The notes under the pieces are model-generated. The model was not told the origin of the DNA. It worked only from the letters and a program-made list of their open reading frames with translations, and ran no database searches. The position numbers were made by a program, and so were the translations under genes. From an uncultured Bacteroidia bacterium (GTDB taxonomy: Bacteria > Bacteroidota > Bacteroidia > Bacteroidales > UBA932): a DNA stretch of 64,000 nucleotides. Where the stretch lies: positions 1 to 64,000 of the forward strand of contig CADAND010000009.1 of the NCBI GenBank assembly GCA_902789245.1, written 5' to 3'. Shown piece after piece: positions 36,706-44,440 of the stretch; positions within the stretch are counted from its first letter, which is position 1, and every line of letters starts with the position of its first letter.

Positions 36706-37362
36706 CTAGAAGCGGAAGGCAAGGCCTCCCGCGAAGGAGAAGAACCAGCGCATGGGGGTCTCTGCCCCGCCGGTGCCGGTCGACCGGGTCAGGGAGCCGA
36801 TCGGATCGAAGTGGAAGGCGGGCATCAGCTTGATGTCGAAGCGCCAGATGCTGTAATTGATGCACATCCCGGCATCCAGCGTCAGCGTGAACGGAGTCCG
36901 CACATTTGTTTTGGAGCCGGGCGCGGGAGTGCCGGCGATCCAACCCGGCGTCACGCCCCCATAGAACTCGATATCGCTGAAAAGGTTCATCAGGAAGCCG
37001 GCCAGCAGGCTGCCCACAGCCCCGTCCAGCGAAGAATAGCCGTATCCGCGCATCGCGCCGGCAGCCCCAGAATACACCCGCTCCGAGGGGGTACGGGAAG
37101 GACTCCGCCAGACCACGGAGAGCGGAAGCCCGAAGGCATGCTCCACGGTGGCGACACTGGAGGTCCACTGCAGGCCCGCGCGAAAGCCCAGCCCGGACGA
37201 ATAGAACTGGCCGTACCCGGCGGTCGTCATCAATCTTCCTCCAGTTTCATTGTAAAGTGGTTTATAGACTCCTACGCCCACAAAGGCGTCCCGCATCTGG
37301 GCCGAAGCACAGACAGTCGCCGTCGCCAGAAGGGCGACGAGCAGAATACGTTTACACTTCAT
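36706..37362 (-). CDS. Uncharacterised outer-membrane protein, passenger of unit A
   Basis: 218 residues from the ATG at 37362, with a signal peptide (KCKRILLVALLATATVCASAQ). The mature part is Gly/Tyr-rich with barrel-like strands (AFVGVGVYKPLYNETGG, YGQFYSSGLGFRAGLQW, DIEFYGGVTPGWIAG) and ends FSFAGGLAFRF, a typical outer-membrane C-terminus. A longer frame to 37413 lacks support. It lies between the left hairpin end and the transposase gene, 60 bp after the transposase stop and in the same orientation. Unit B has no such gene, so this one is an addition. Function unknown. Confidence 0.6.
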   Translation of the reverse strand: MKCKRILLVALLATATVCASAQMRDAFVGVGVYKPLYNETGGRLMTTAGYGQFYSSGLGFRAGLQWTSSVATVEHAFGLPLSVVWRSPSRTPSERVYSGAAGAMRGYGYSSLDGAVGSLLAGFLMNLFSDIEFYGGVTPGWIAGTPAPGSKTNVRTPFTLTLDAGMCINYSIWRFDIKLMPAFHFDPIGSLTRSTGTGGAETPMRWFFSFAGGLAFRF

Positions 37363-37422
37363 ATAAAGCAATGGTTTCACTACGACCCGCCCTTTCTCCA
37401 AAAAACGCGCCACAGGTCGTGG

Positions 37423-38370
37423 CTATTTCCCAAAGAAAACGGCAAGTTTTCTTTCGTCAATGCGAAGCATTCGTTGAATCTGTTTGTTGGATGCCTTGTA
37501 ATCAAAGTGAAGCGTTCTGGCGAATTCCATCTTCTGGTCCAATGTCAGGATCTCGGGGCGGGCATTCCCATAGCTGTCGCGACAAATCTGGCGGACGATG
37601 AGATAGAGTTCGTCGTCTGTATAGAAGACACTGTCTCCCAGCATTTTGGCAATATCCTTATACCCCTCCACGCTTCGCGAGACCAGGCTGAAATAGTGAC
37701 GGGCATCACGAAAAAAGCGTTCTCCCATATACACCTCGCAAAATGAATCCGGAGAAATATAGCCATCCACCACATTTGCGGCCCCACTGCAAGCAATTGA
37801 ATGGCTGTAGAATAAGCATCTCTTCTGGCGGACAGTCAATTCGCCGAAGGTGATGTCATATCGCTGCTTTGCATCGGGATTAAAATAGTATCGACCGGCA
37901 CCCCAAGGATAAGAAAACGGAGTATATTCCGGATGGACCAGATAGCCGTTGCGGTTGACATATGCGATAGAATTCCGGAGGAAGGCCAGGTCATTGATCG
38001 GGAAGATACTTGCTTGAAAAGAGCTCAGGTCTTTGACGTCCCCGGTCGATTGATAGAATCGGGACAGTTTCCTGCGGTATTTGGCAAACCACTGTTCTGC
38101 TGCTTCAAGGGAACCTTCGCCTATCACGTGCAGATGCGTGCCCATGATTTCGAAGGTGATTACATTAACATCTGTTTCCTCATAGAGGGTAGAGGCCATC
38201 AGGTTTATTGCAAACCGGAAGTCAGCATTCGTATCAAACAGGACCAGCTGGCTATCGCCAGGCGTACACAAGTGATAGAAAGGGCCGCGAGAACAAAACA
38301 GTTCTTCGCATTGACGCTCCCGTTCACTGAACGAGAGGGGGCGGTCAAGGAATTCATTGGGTGTTTTCAT
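37423..38370 (-). CDS. REP-associated tyrosine transposase (RAYT, HUH/Y1) A
   Basis: 315 residues. The HUH metal motif is HLH at 79-81 (FEIMGTHLHVI) and the catalytic Tyr is probably Tyr137 in SIAYVNRNGYLV; both align without gaps to copy B. A C-terminal helix-turn-helix-like segment (NKQIQRMLRIDERKLAVFF) may bind DNA. Such enzymes nick and join single-stranded DNA next to REP hairpins. The start is set at 38370, not 38391, because it makes the length identical to B and aligns the shared RPLSFSERERQCE/RALSFYEAESQCE region. Codon use is more AT-rich than neighbours. Confidence 0.82.
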   Translation of the reverse strand: MKTPNEFLDRPLSFSERERQCEELFCSRGPFYHLCTPGDSQLVLFDTNADFRFAINLMASTLYEETDVNVITFEIMGTHLHVIGEGSLEAAEQWFAKYRRKLSRFYQSTGDVKDLSSFQASIFPINDLAFLRNSIAYVNRNGYLVHPEYTPFSYPWGAGRYYFNPDAKQRYDITFGELTVRQKRCLFYSHSIACSGAANVVDGYISPDSFCEVYMGERFFRDARHYFSLVSRSVEGYKDIAKMLGDSVFYTDDELYLIVRQICRDSYGNARPEILTLDQKMEFARTLHFDYKASNKQIQRMLRIDERKLAVFFGK

Positions 38371-38390
38371 GACCGCAAAGGTGGGACGCA

Positions 38391-38421
38391 TTAGCCGATT
38401 TCTTTCCCGATTAATCGTTTA
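38391..38421 (-). promoter_or_regulatory. Conserved upstream block of RAYT A with palindrome CGATTAATCG
   Basis: TAGCCGATTTCTTTCCCGAT followed by TAATCGTTTA is nearly identical to the block upstream of RAYT B. It contains the 10-bp palindrome CGATTAATCG (38408-38417), 38 bp upstream of the ATG: a candidate operator or promoter part. Confidence 0.55.
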
Positions 38422-38479
38422 ATCTTCTGTTTCTCTTCTGTATTCTTGATTGCCAATTCATCTCATCCCGGGCGCGACA

Positions 38480-38512
38480 GGAAAGAATCATTCGTTTTAA
38501 GCGATTCTTTCC
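38480..38512. repeat. Subterminal hairpin in unit A
   Basis: GGAAAGAATC (38480-38489) with GATTCTTTCC (38503-38512), followed by CTGTTTTG. It may be a terminator inside the element or a subterminal transposition site. Confidence 0.45.
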
Positions 38513-38528
38513 CTGTTTTGTCTCATTG

Positions 38529-38611
38529 CCGGGCACGCTGGAGGCCGTATTTGTGCCCGGGACCCTGAAATTTCGCTTCCCGGGCACGAAAAGGGGTCAT
38601 TTTGTGCCCGG
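38529..38611. repeat. Right bipartite REP end of unit A
   Basis: Two 32-bp hairpins at 51-bp period with CCGGGCAC/GTGCCCGG arms. The first loop GCTGGAGGCCGTATTT closely matches the first loop of the right end of unit B. Ends 30 bp after the LytTR regulator stop. Confidence 0.85.
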
Positions 38612-38640
38612 CAACCGCTTCCCGTGGCCGGCAGCAATAT

Positions 38641-39387
38641 CTATCGCAACATCCGCTGCGACAGATATTGCTCGAACGCCGGTCGGTATGCGTCAGAAAC
38701 GTGAATAAGCGCGCCGCCGATGGAGATGTCGTAGGAGCCGCCGATGGACTCGATCTGGTCCAGGGCGACGATGTAGGAGCGGTGGACCCGCATGAAACGG
38801 GCGGCGGGCAGCAGCTCCTCGACGGCCTTCATCGTGATGTGCGTGACGAGCGGCCGCTTCTCCGAGCAGAGATACAGCAGGACGTAGTCCTTCATGCCCT
38901 CGACGTAGCGGATATCGGAGAAGGCCACCTTGTGCAGCTGGCCCTCGGACTTGACGAAGATGGAATCCTGCTGGGCGGAGGCGCTGCCGGTGCCGGGCTC
39001 GGAAGCCGTCTCGGCGCTCTCCAGCAGCTCGAACCACTGGCGGGCCTTCTCGGCCGCCTCGAGGAACTTCTGGTAGCGGATGGGCTTGAGGAGGAAGTCC
39101 AGCGCGGACACCTCGTAGCTGTCGAAGGCGTAGTCCTTGAACGCTGTGGTGAAGATGACGCGCGTCCCGTCCGGGACCATGCGCGAGAGCTCCATGCCGT
39201 TCAGGTCCGGCATCTGGATGTCCAGGAAGACCAGTTGCGGCCGCTGGGAGCGGATGGCCTCCAGCGCCGCCACGGGGTCGGTGAAGGACGCTTCCAGCGA
39301 CAGGAAAGAAGTCTTGGAGATGAAGTTCTCCAACATCTTGACGGCCAGCGGCTCGTCATCGACGACAATGCAGCTCAGTGCTTTCAT
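38641..39387 (-). CDS. LytTR-family response regulator
   Basis: 248 residues. Receiver domain (1-120): acidic pair Asp10/Asp11, phosphoacceptor Asp56 in LVFLDIQMPDLNG, Thr in IFTTAF and Lys in FLLKPI. A Ser/Thr/Gln-rich linker precedes the LytTR DNA-binding domain (about 143-246: FVKSEGQLHKVAFSDIRYVEGMKDYV.., FMRVHRSYIVALDQIE). Overlaps the kinase gene by four bases, so the two form a two-component pair. The TTCGACGAA array upstream of the operon is the likely binding site. Confidence 0.92.
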   Translation of the reverse strand: MKALSCIVVDDEPLAVKMLENFISKTSFLSLEASFTDPVAALEAIRSQRPQLVFLDIQMPDLNGMELSRMVPDGTRVIFTTAFKDYAFDSYEVSALDFLLKPIRYQKFLEAAEKARQWFELLESAETASEPGTGSASAQQDSIFVKSEGQLHKVAFSDIRYVEGMKDYVLLYLCSEKRPLVTHITMKAVEELLPAARFMRVHRSYIVALDQIESIGGSYDISIGGALIHVSDAYRPAFEQYLSQRMLR

Positions 39388-40436
39388 GCGAGCAGGTTTT
39401 TCAGGACGATCCGGACTTGGTAGGTGCCGTCTTTCTCGTCGTGTTCGTAGCTATAGGCATCCGGGTAGATGAGCTCCAGGCGGCGCTTGAGGTTCTCCAT
39501 GCCGATGCCGGAGCCGATATGGTCCTCGCCGGTCTTCTCAAAGAGGGAATTCTCGCAGCGGAACTCCAGGTCGCGGCCATCCGGGCGCAGAACGACGTGC
39601 ACGAAGGATTTCATCCGCGCGTTGACGCCGTGCTTGAAGGCGTTCTCGATGGGAGAGATGAACAGCAGCGGGGCGATCTTCACGTCGCCGGCAGGCAGGT
39701 CCCAGTCGGTCGTGACCTCGGTGAGCTCATTGCAGCGGAGCTGCATCAGGCGGATGTAATTGTTCATGAAAGCCACCTCGCCCGCGAGCGGGACCTTGTC
39801 CGTGTCCGTGTCGTACAGGGCATAGCGCAACGTGTCGCTGAGTTCGCCGATGCTCTCCTGCGCCTTGTCCGGATCAATCTGCGTCAGGGAGGAGATATTG
39901 TTCAGCGTATTGAAAAGGAAGTGCGGGTTCAGCTGGTGCTTGAGCCAGGTCAGCTCCGCCTCGGAAGCCTTGCGCTTCTCCTCCTGCAGTTGGTACTGGA
40001 TGTCGTTGGAGCGGATGATGGAGCGCACGCCGATGGCCAGGAAGATGAACACCAGCTGGAAGAAACCGGCGGTGATGATGGTCGGGATGCGGAAGGCCAG
40101 GATGTCCCGGCGCTGCAGGTGCTCTCGGATCGGCTCGGGGATTTCCCCGCGGGGATAGAAGTTCGGGGCGTTGAGCAAAGCCATCAGCAGGATATTCAGT
40201 ACGATGAACCAGACCACCTGCTTGCGGAACAGCAACTTGGGGACCAGCACGAAGTAGTTGACCAGGTATACCAGGCTGATCGGAAGAAGCATATAGAACG
40301 TGGGCCAGAAGTTCATGGCGAAGCGGTTGCTGTCGCCGGAGATCAGCCACGTTGCCGCTGCAGGCAGCAGCATCGCGCCGGCCCATATCAGGACCTGCGC
40401 GATGTTGAGGATGAGACGGTTGTTTTTACGATTCAT
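39384..40436 (-). CDS. LytS-like sensor histidine kinase (His_kinase/PF06580 type)
   Basis: 350 residues. Four membrane helices (about 10-32, 41-65, 74-90, 117-139) with short loops, a coiled coil (145-163), the phosphoacceptor region LKHQLNPHFLFNTLNNISSL with His172, then an ATPase domain with N-box ENAFKHG and GSGIGMENLKRRLELIY. There is no extracellular sensory domain, so it may sense membrane state or the barrel protein encoded upstream. Partner of the LytTR regulator; 40 bp after the barrel gene. Confidence 0.92.
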   Translation of the reverse strand: MNRKNNRLILNIAQVLIWAGAMLLPAAATWLISGDSNRFAMNFWPTFYMLLPISLVYLVNYFVLVPKLLFRKQVVWFIVLNILLMALLNAPNFYPRGEIPEPIREHLQRRDILAFRIPTIITAGFFQLVFIFLAIGVRSIIRSNDIQYQLQEEKRKASEAELTWLKHQLNPHFLFNTLNNISSLTQIDPDKAQESIGELSDTLRYALYDTDTDKVPLAGEVAFMNNYIRLMQLRCNELTEVTTDWDLPAGDVKIAPLLFISPIENAFKHGVNARMKSFVHVVLRPDGRDLEFRCENSLFEKTGEDHIGSGIGMENLKRRLELIYPDAYSYEHDEKDGTYQVRIVLKNLLA

Positions 40437-40476
40437 CTCAGGACGCTTTGTTTCTACAAATATAGTAATTAATCCA

Positions 40477-42963
40477 TTACATCATACCACCTCCCATCAT
40501 CGTCGTTCCCAGGCTCTCGGACGTGCTCTCGGTGTTCATTACGTCATCGTTCTTGATGGTCTTGCGGGCGCTCTTGACGCGGGCGTTGCCCTGCTTTCCG
40601 AAGCTCCAGCTGATGCTGAAGTTGAGCTGCTGCATCGGGATCGTGTTCACGCTCACGGAGCGGAAATCCCTGCCCTCGCTGACGCTGCGCATCTGCATGC
40701 CCTTGCCGCCGGTGAGCGGAAGCGTGTAGTTGATGCTGATGCCGAGGCGGTCGTCCAGGAAGCTCTTGGTCAGGCCGACCATCGCCATGCTCATACCGGA
40801 GCTCCAGCCCTGCAGGGAGTAGTTCTTGCCCATGGCGATGACGTTGGCGCTCAGGCTGAAGTCGAGCGGCAGGGCCTGCTGGAAGCCAAGCATCGCATTG
40901 TAGCTCAGGCCGCTGTTGGACTGGCCGAGGACCTCGCTGCGCAGGTCGGTGTAGTTCAGGCCGCCGTTCAGGTAGATGCGGGTGGTCGGGCTGGCGTTCC
41001 AGTTGATGAAGGCGTTCAGGCCGGTCACGCTGCTGCGGACGATGTTGCCGTAGGTCGTGTTCAGGAGGTTGTTCGCGTCGTAGAAGCTGTAGGAGGAGAT
41101 GCCGTTTGCGACCAGCTGCTCGCGCAGCGTGAGGTTCACGATCCACTTCGGGCTGTAGAGGTTGTAGACGAGGCTGATGTTGTGGCCGCGCTCGACGTCG
41201 AGTTCGCTGTTGCCGTAGCTGCGGGCGGTCGGATCGGAAGTGTCCACGTAGGGGTTGAGGTAGCTGATGCCCGGACGGCTGATGCGCATGTTGTAGGACA
41301 GGCCGATGTTCTGGGTCTGGCTGATGTTGAACTGCAGGCTGGCCGTCGGCACGAGGCTGCCGTACTGGGTGCTGAAGTTGTTGCCCTGGCCGGCGGCGTA
41401 GGTGACGTTCTGCCAGGTGTGCTCGTAGCGGACGCCGCCGAGCAGGCTCACGGAGCCGAGGGAGACCTTATATTCGGTATAGAGGGCGCCGATGCGGTTG
41501 TAGAAGTCGTAGTCCAGGCTGGCGATCGGATTGAGCTTCCAGTCGGCACCGTCCCACAGGTAGGAGAGCTGGTCGGAGCTGTTGTGGCGGTTGATGAACT
41601 TGGCGCCTGCGCTGAGCGTGCCGGAGATGCCGAGGGGCGTGGTGAAGTCCACTTGGAAGGTGTGGTCGGTGGAGCTCTGCTTGCCGTCGGTCTTGCGGTT
41701 GGTCAGGTCGAGGCCGCCCATCAGCTTGTTGGCGAATGTGTTCTCGCTCAGCGAGTTGGTCGGGGTGCCGGAGAACTGGTAGGAGAAGATCAGGCTGCGG
41801 CCGGGGTTGTCGCTCCAGAGGTGCTGGTAGTCGATGCTGGCGGTGATGGCGTTGGAGGTCATCTTCGTCAGGGAGGTGCCGTCGTAGGCGAAGCCGGTGC
41901 CGTAGATACCGCCGCTCATCGAGGTGGAGGTCAGGCCGTCCATCGAACTGCCCATGTGCATCAGGCCGGCGGTGGCGGAGATGAGATTCTGGTCGTCGAT
42001 CTCGTAGCTCGCGCTCAGGTTGCCCATCACCATGGGCATCTTCATCGCCGACTCGCTGTGGGTCGTGGTGGTGCCGCCGCTGACGCCGAGCATCTCGCGG
42101 GTCACGTCGGTCGTGGTGCCGGGCATGCTCATGTACATGCCGTTGCCGTTGAGGCTCCAGGTGAATTTGCCGGCCTGCTGGGTCAGGAAGAGGCCGCCAC
42201 CGCCGCCGCGGGTGCTGCCCATCGCACGGACGGAGCCGTAGAAGGCGTCCGCCATGCTCTGGCCGCCCGTGGCCTCGCGGTTGGTCACGAGGTTGAGCAC
42301 GCCGCCCACGCCCTCGGCGTCATACTTCACGCCCGGGTTGGTGATGACCTGGATGTCCTTGACGTAGCTCGCGGGCATCATCTTGAAGATCTGGGAAGGG
42401 TTGCCCGAGAACATCTGGCTGGGCTTGCCGTCCACGGTCACCTGGAAGCTGGAGGAGCCGTTCACGGTGATGTTGTCCTGGCCGTCCACGGTCACCATCG
42501 GGACCTTGCGGAGCATGTCGAGGACCGTGGCGGTCTTCGAATCCACGTCGTCGGCCACGTTGTAGCTCATGCGGTCGACCTCCATTTTGACGAGCGGGCG
42601 CTGTGCGGTCACGGACGCCTCCGCGAGGGCCTCGACGTTGTCCTCGATCAGGATGTCGCCGAGGTCGAGCTTCTCCTGGCCGTCCAGCGTGAAGGGGACG
42701 AGGCGGTCCTGCCGGCCGATGCCGGAGAAGAGGAGCGTGTAGCTGCCCTTGCCCGGGAGGACCTGGGAGAAGAAGCCGTCCATGTCGGTGGTCGTATAGG
42801 CGATGGGGGTGGTCTCATCCCCGCAGAAGAACTGCAGGACGGCCGCCGGTTCGCCCTGGCGGGTGAGCGCGTCAAGGACGTCGCCCGTGACGGTGGTGCG
42901 CTGTGCGGAAAGGGCCGTGCAGAAGATCACGGCGGTCAGGATGGAAGTGAGGATTCGTTTCAT
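40477..42963 (-). CDS. Outer-membrane beta-barrel receptor-like protein with carboxypeptidase-like N-terminal domain
   Basis: 828 residues. Signal peptide, a carboxypeptidase-regulatory-like domain (about 22-110: TVTGDVLDALTRQGEPAAVLQF, LPGKGSYTLLFSGIGRQ), a TonB-type plug (VDSKTATVLDMLRKVPMVTVDGQDNITVNG, KDIQVITNPGVKYDAEG..VLNLVTNR) and an outer-membrane protein beta-barrel ending in a Ser/Met/Gly-rich tail. This is the OMP_b-brl type rather than SusC. It heads an operon with a kinase and LytTR regulator, so it is either the regulated output or part of the sensing path. Confidence 0.85.
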   Translation of the reverse strand: MKRILTSILTAVIFCTALSAQRTTVTGDVLDALTRQGEPAAVLQFFCGDETTPIAYTTTDMDGFFSQVLPGKGSYTLLFSGIGRQDRLVPFTLDGQEKLDLGDILIEDNVEALAEASVTAQRPLVKMEVDRMSYNVADDVDSKTATVLDMLRKVPMVTVDGQDNITVNGSSSFQVTVDGKPSQMFSGNPSQIFKMMPASYVKDIQVITNPGVKYDAEGVGGVLNLVTNREATGGQSMADAFYGSVRAMGSTRGGGGGLFLTQQAGKFTWSLNGNGMYMSMPGTTTDVTREMLGVSGGTTTTHSESAMKMPMVMGNLSASYEIDDQNLISATAGLMHMGSSMDGLTSTSMSGGIYGTGFAYDGTSLTKMTSNAITASIDYQHLWSDNPGRSLIFSYQFSGTPTNSLSENTFANKLMGGLDLTNRKTDGKQSSTDHTFQVDFTTPLGISGTLSAGAKFINRHNSSDQLSYLWDGADWKLNPIASLDYDFYNRIGALYTEYKVSLGSVSLLGGVRYEHTWQNVTYAAGQGNNFSTQYGSLVPTASLQFNISQTQNIGLSYNMRISRPGISYLNPYVDTSDPTARSYGNSELDVERGHNISLVYNLYSPKWIVNLTLREQLVANGISSYSFYDANNLLNTTYGNIVRSSVTGLNAFINWNASPTTRIYLNGGLNYTDLRSEVLGQSNSGLSYNAMLGFQQALPLDFSLSANVIAMGKNYSLQGWSSGMSMAMVGLTKSFLDDRLGISINYTLPLTGGKGMQMRSVSEGRDFRSVSVNTIPMQQLNFSISWSFGKQGNARVKSARKTIKNDDVMNTESTSESLGTTMMGGGMM

Positions 42964-42992
42964 ATCGTGTGGTTTTTTGTTTGTTTCTGGTG

Positions 42993-43023
42993 CAAAATTA
43001 CCTCACGCAACCCCCTGAATCAA
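42993..43023 (-). promoter_or_regulatory. Promoter of the barrel/kinase/LytTR operon
   Basis: Minus strand TTGA (43020-43023), 19 bp, TAATTTTG (42993-43000). The first TTCGACGA repeat begins 7 bp upstream of the -33 box, a position suited to activation. Confidence 0.65.
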
Positions 43024-43029
43024 TGAACT

Positions 43030-43133
43030 TTCGACGAGCACCCCTTTCCCTTCGACGAAAAACCGGCCCTTTCGACGAAGCGCCGTTTCGCTTCGACGAA
43101 TCACCATCTCCGCACACCTTCTCCGTCGACGAA
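43030..43133. promoter_or_regulatory. Array of five TTCGACGAA sites, candidate LytTR operator
   Basis: Copies begin at 43030, 43051, 43071, 43092 and 43125; the middle three are exact and the outer two differ at one base. Spacing is 21, 20, 21 and 33 bp, so four sites lie on the same helix face two turns apart. Each 9-mer is itself a near-palindrome (TTCG-A-CGAA). LytTR proteins are known to bind paired sites about two helical turns apart, and the operon downstream encodes one. Confidence 0.65.
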
Positions 43134-43155
43134 CGGCCGCATGGGAAAGCGGTTG

Positions 43156-43238
43156 CCGGGAGCAAAAAACGGGTCTGACGCTCCCGGAATACGAAATTAC
43201 TGGTTTCTGGGAGCAAAATGGTATGTCTCTGCTCCCGG
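43156..43238. repeat. Left bipartite REP end of unit B
   Basis: Two hairpins with CCGGGAGC/GCTCCCGG arms (one mismatch in the second), 16-nt loops, 19-bp spacer. Confidence 0.85.
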
Positions 43239-43242
43239 AAAT

Positions 43243-44190
43243 CTATCTCCCGAAGAGTGCGATTATGTCGCGTTCTTCCAGTCGCAGCATTCTTTGAATC
43301 TGCTTGTTCCCCGCCTGATACTCGAAGTGCATCTTCTTGGCCATCTCCAGTTTTGCTTCTTTGGGCAAGGAGGCCGGACGTGAATTGTCGTAAGCATCCT
43401 TACAGAGTTGCCGCACGATGAGAAACAGTTCATCATCGGTGTAGTATACAAGGTCTCCTAGTTGGGATGCAATACTGCGATACACTTCTACATTCCTTGA
43501 TATGAGGAAGAAGTAATTTCTTGCGCTTTGGAACATTCTTTCCGCGAGAGCCAGGTTGCAAAAAGATGACGGTAGAATGTAACCGTTCAAAACAAGGTGG
43601 TCATCCGGATAATCAATGGTATGGCTTCGGAATAATTGTCTTTTCTCCCGAAAATTCAGATTTCCGTACCGGGTTCCTTGCAAGAATGGGATGTCGGGGT
43701 TATAGAAGAATCGATTGGCTCCCCAGGGATAGGAAAAAGGTGTATAACGTGTATCTACCAAATAACCATTCCGGTTCACATAGGCTATCGTATTTCGGAG
43801 CGTTTCCAAATTGTCAATCGGAAATAGGGACGCATTGAAACCGGTCAAGTCTTTAACGATGCCCTTGTCCATGAAATACCGTTGTAACCGTCGCTTAAAC
43901 AAGTTAAACCATGCAATTATGCGTTCTCTTTCTCCAACCATAACCGCGTGCAGATGGTTCTTCATAATCTCAAACGTCAAGATTGTTACGCCATCGGACT
44001 GCCAGGTGCAAAAAGCAGCGAGATTCATCGCAAAGCGAAAGTCCTCTTCTTCCTCAAAAAGAATTTCCGTCTGCCCGCCGGGTGTACACAGGTGATAATA
44101 TGGGCCGTTATTCATAAAAGCGAATTCGCACTGACTTTCTGCTTCGTAGAAAGACAGCGCACGTGGTGTTTTGTTGCGAGATGTATCCAT
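43243..44190 (-). CDS. REP-associated tyrosine transposase (RAYT, HUH/Y1) B
   Basis: 315 residues, the same length as copy A and collinear with it over the N-terminal half; roughly half the residues look identical. HUH motif HLH at 79-81 (FEIMKNHLHAV), probable catalytic Tyr137 in TIAYVNRNGYLV, then PFSYPWGANRF, and the C-terminal NKQIQRMLRLEERDIIALF. Codon and base use are more AT-rich than surrounding genes, as expected for mobile DNA. The sequence difference between A and B goes with the change of REP stem, suggesting each enzyme recognises its own ends. Probably active or recently active; no frame damage. Confidence 0.82.
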   Translation of the reverse strand: MDTSRNKTPRALSFYEAESQCEFAFMNNGPYYHLCTPGGQTEILFEEEEDFRFAMNLAAFCTWQSDGVTILTFEIMKNHLHAVMVGERERIIAWFNLFKRRLQRYFMDKGIVKDLTGFNASLFPIDNLETLRNTIAYVNRNGYLVDTRYTPFSYPWGANRFFYNPDIPFLQGTRYGNLNFREKRQLFRSHTIDYPDDHLVLNGYILPSSFCNLALAERMFQSARNYFFLISRNVEVYRSIASQLGDLVYYTDDELFLIVRQLCKDAYDNSRPASLPKEAKLEMAKKMHFEYQAGNKQIQRMLRLEERDIIALFGR

Positions 44191-44210
44191 GGCAGCAAAA
44201 CTAAAAGTTA

Positions 44211-44241
44211 ATAGCCGATTTATTTCCCGATTAATCGTTTA
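44211..44241 (-). promoter_or_regulatory. Conserved upstream block of RAYT B with palindrome CGATTAATCG
   Basis: TAGCCGATTTATTTCCCGAT followed by TAATCGTTTA, with palindrome at 44228-44237. Between it and the ATG (44190) lies TAACTTTT, a weak -7 box. Confidence 0.55.
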
Positions 44242-44278
44242 TTATTTTGGGACTACGTAATACTCCAGCACACTGAAC

Positions 44279-44325
44279 GTTGCGAACCGGCATCATTGTT
44301 TCGAAACGCACAAAACATTCGCAAC
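44279..44325. repeat. Subterminal inverted repeat in unit B
   Basis: GTTGCGAA (44279-44286) and TTCGCAAC (44318-44325), in a position equivalent to the hairpin at 38480-38512 of unit A. Confidence 0.4.
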
Positions 44326-44357
44326 ATACTCTTGTTTGAATGATTCATGTGGTCTCT

Positions 44358-44440
44358 GCGGGAGCACTGGAGGCCTGATTTGCTCCCGGCGAACGCATTT
44401 TTCTTATTTCGGGAGCAAAATGGGGGCTATTTGCTCCCGG
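44358..44440. repeat. Right bipartite REP end of unit B
   Basis: Two 32-bp hairpins, cores CGGGAGC/GCTCCCG, first loop ACTGGAGGCCTGATTT. The second hairpin supplies the last codons and stop of the neighbouring LytTR gene. Confidence 0.85.

Larger units (their letters stand above)
36608..38611 (-). mobile_element. RAYT unit A: transposase and passenger gene between bipartite hairpin ends
   Basis: The unit is bounded by two 83-bp ends, each made of two 32-bp palindromes at a 51-bp period (36608-36639, 36659-36690; 38529-38560, 38580-38611) with stem CCGGGCAC/GTGCCCGG. About 60 bp of the ends are near-identical direct repeats. Inside are an OM-protein gene and an HUH/Y1 transposase gene. Homologous ends at unit B show that left and right ends are distinct, as in IS200/IS605-type elements. 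The exact cut sites are unknown. Confidence 0.7.
43156..44440 (-). mobile_element. RAYT unit B: transposase between bipartite hairpin ends
   Basis: Same architecture as unit A: two 32-bp palindromes at 51-bp period on each side (43156-43187, 43207-43238; 44358-44389, 44409-44440), but with stem CCGGGAGC/GCTCCCGG. It holds only the transposase gene, whose stop lies four bases from the left end. The right end overlaps the last codons of the LytTR gene at 44427. Confidence 0.75.

Noticed and set aside
40477..42963. SusC-type glycan importer (PUL) assignment
   Set aside because: No SusD partner, and the plug/barrel sequence is of the OMP_b-brl type; the operon is regulatory.
43030..43133. TTCGACGAA array as a CRISPR
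   Set aside because: Repeats are only 9 bp, spacers about 11-12 bp, no cas genes; position at a promoter fits an operator.
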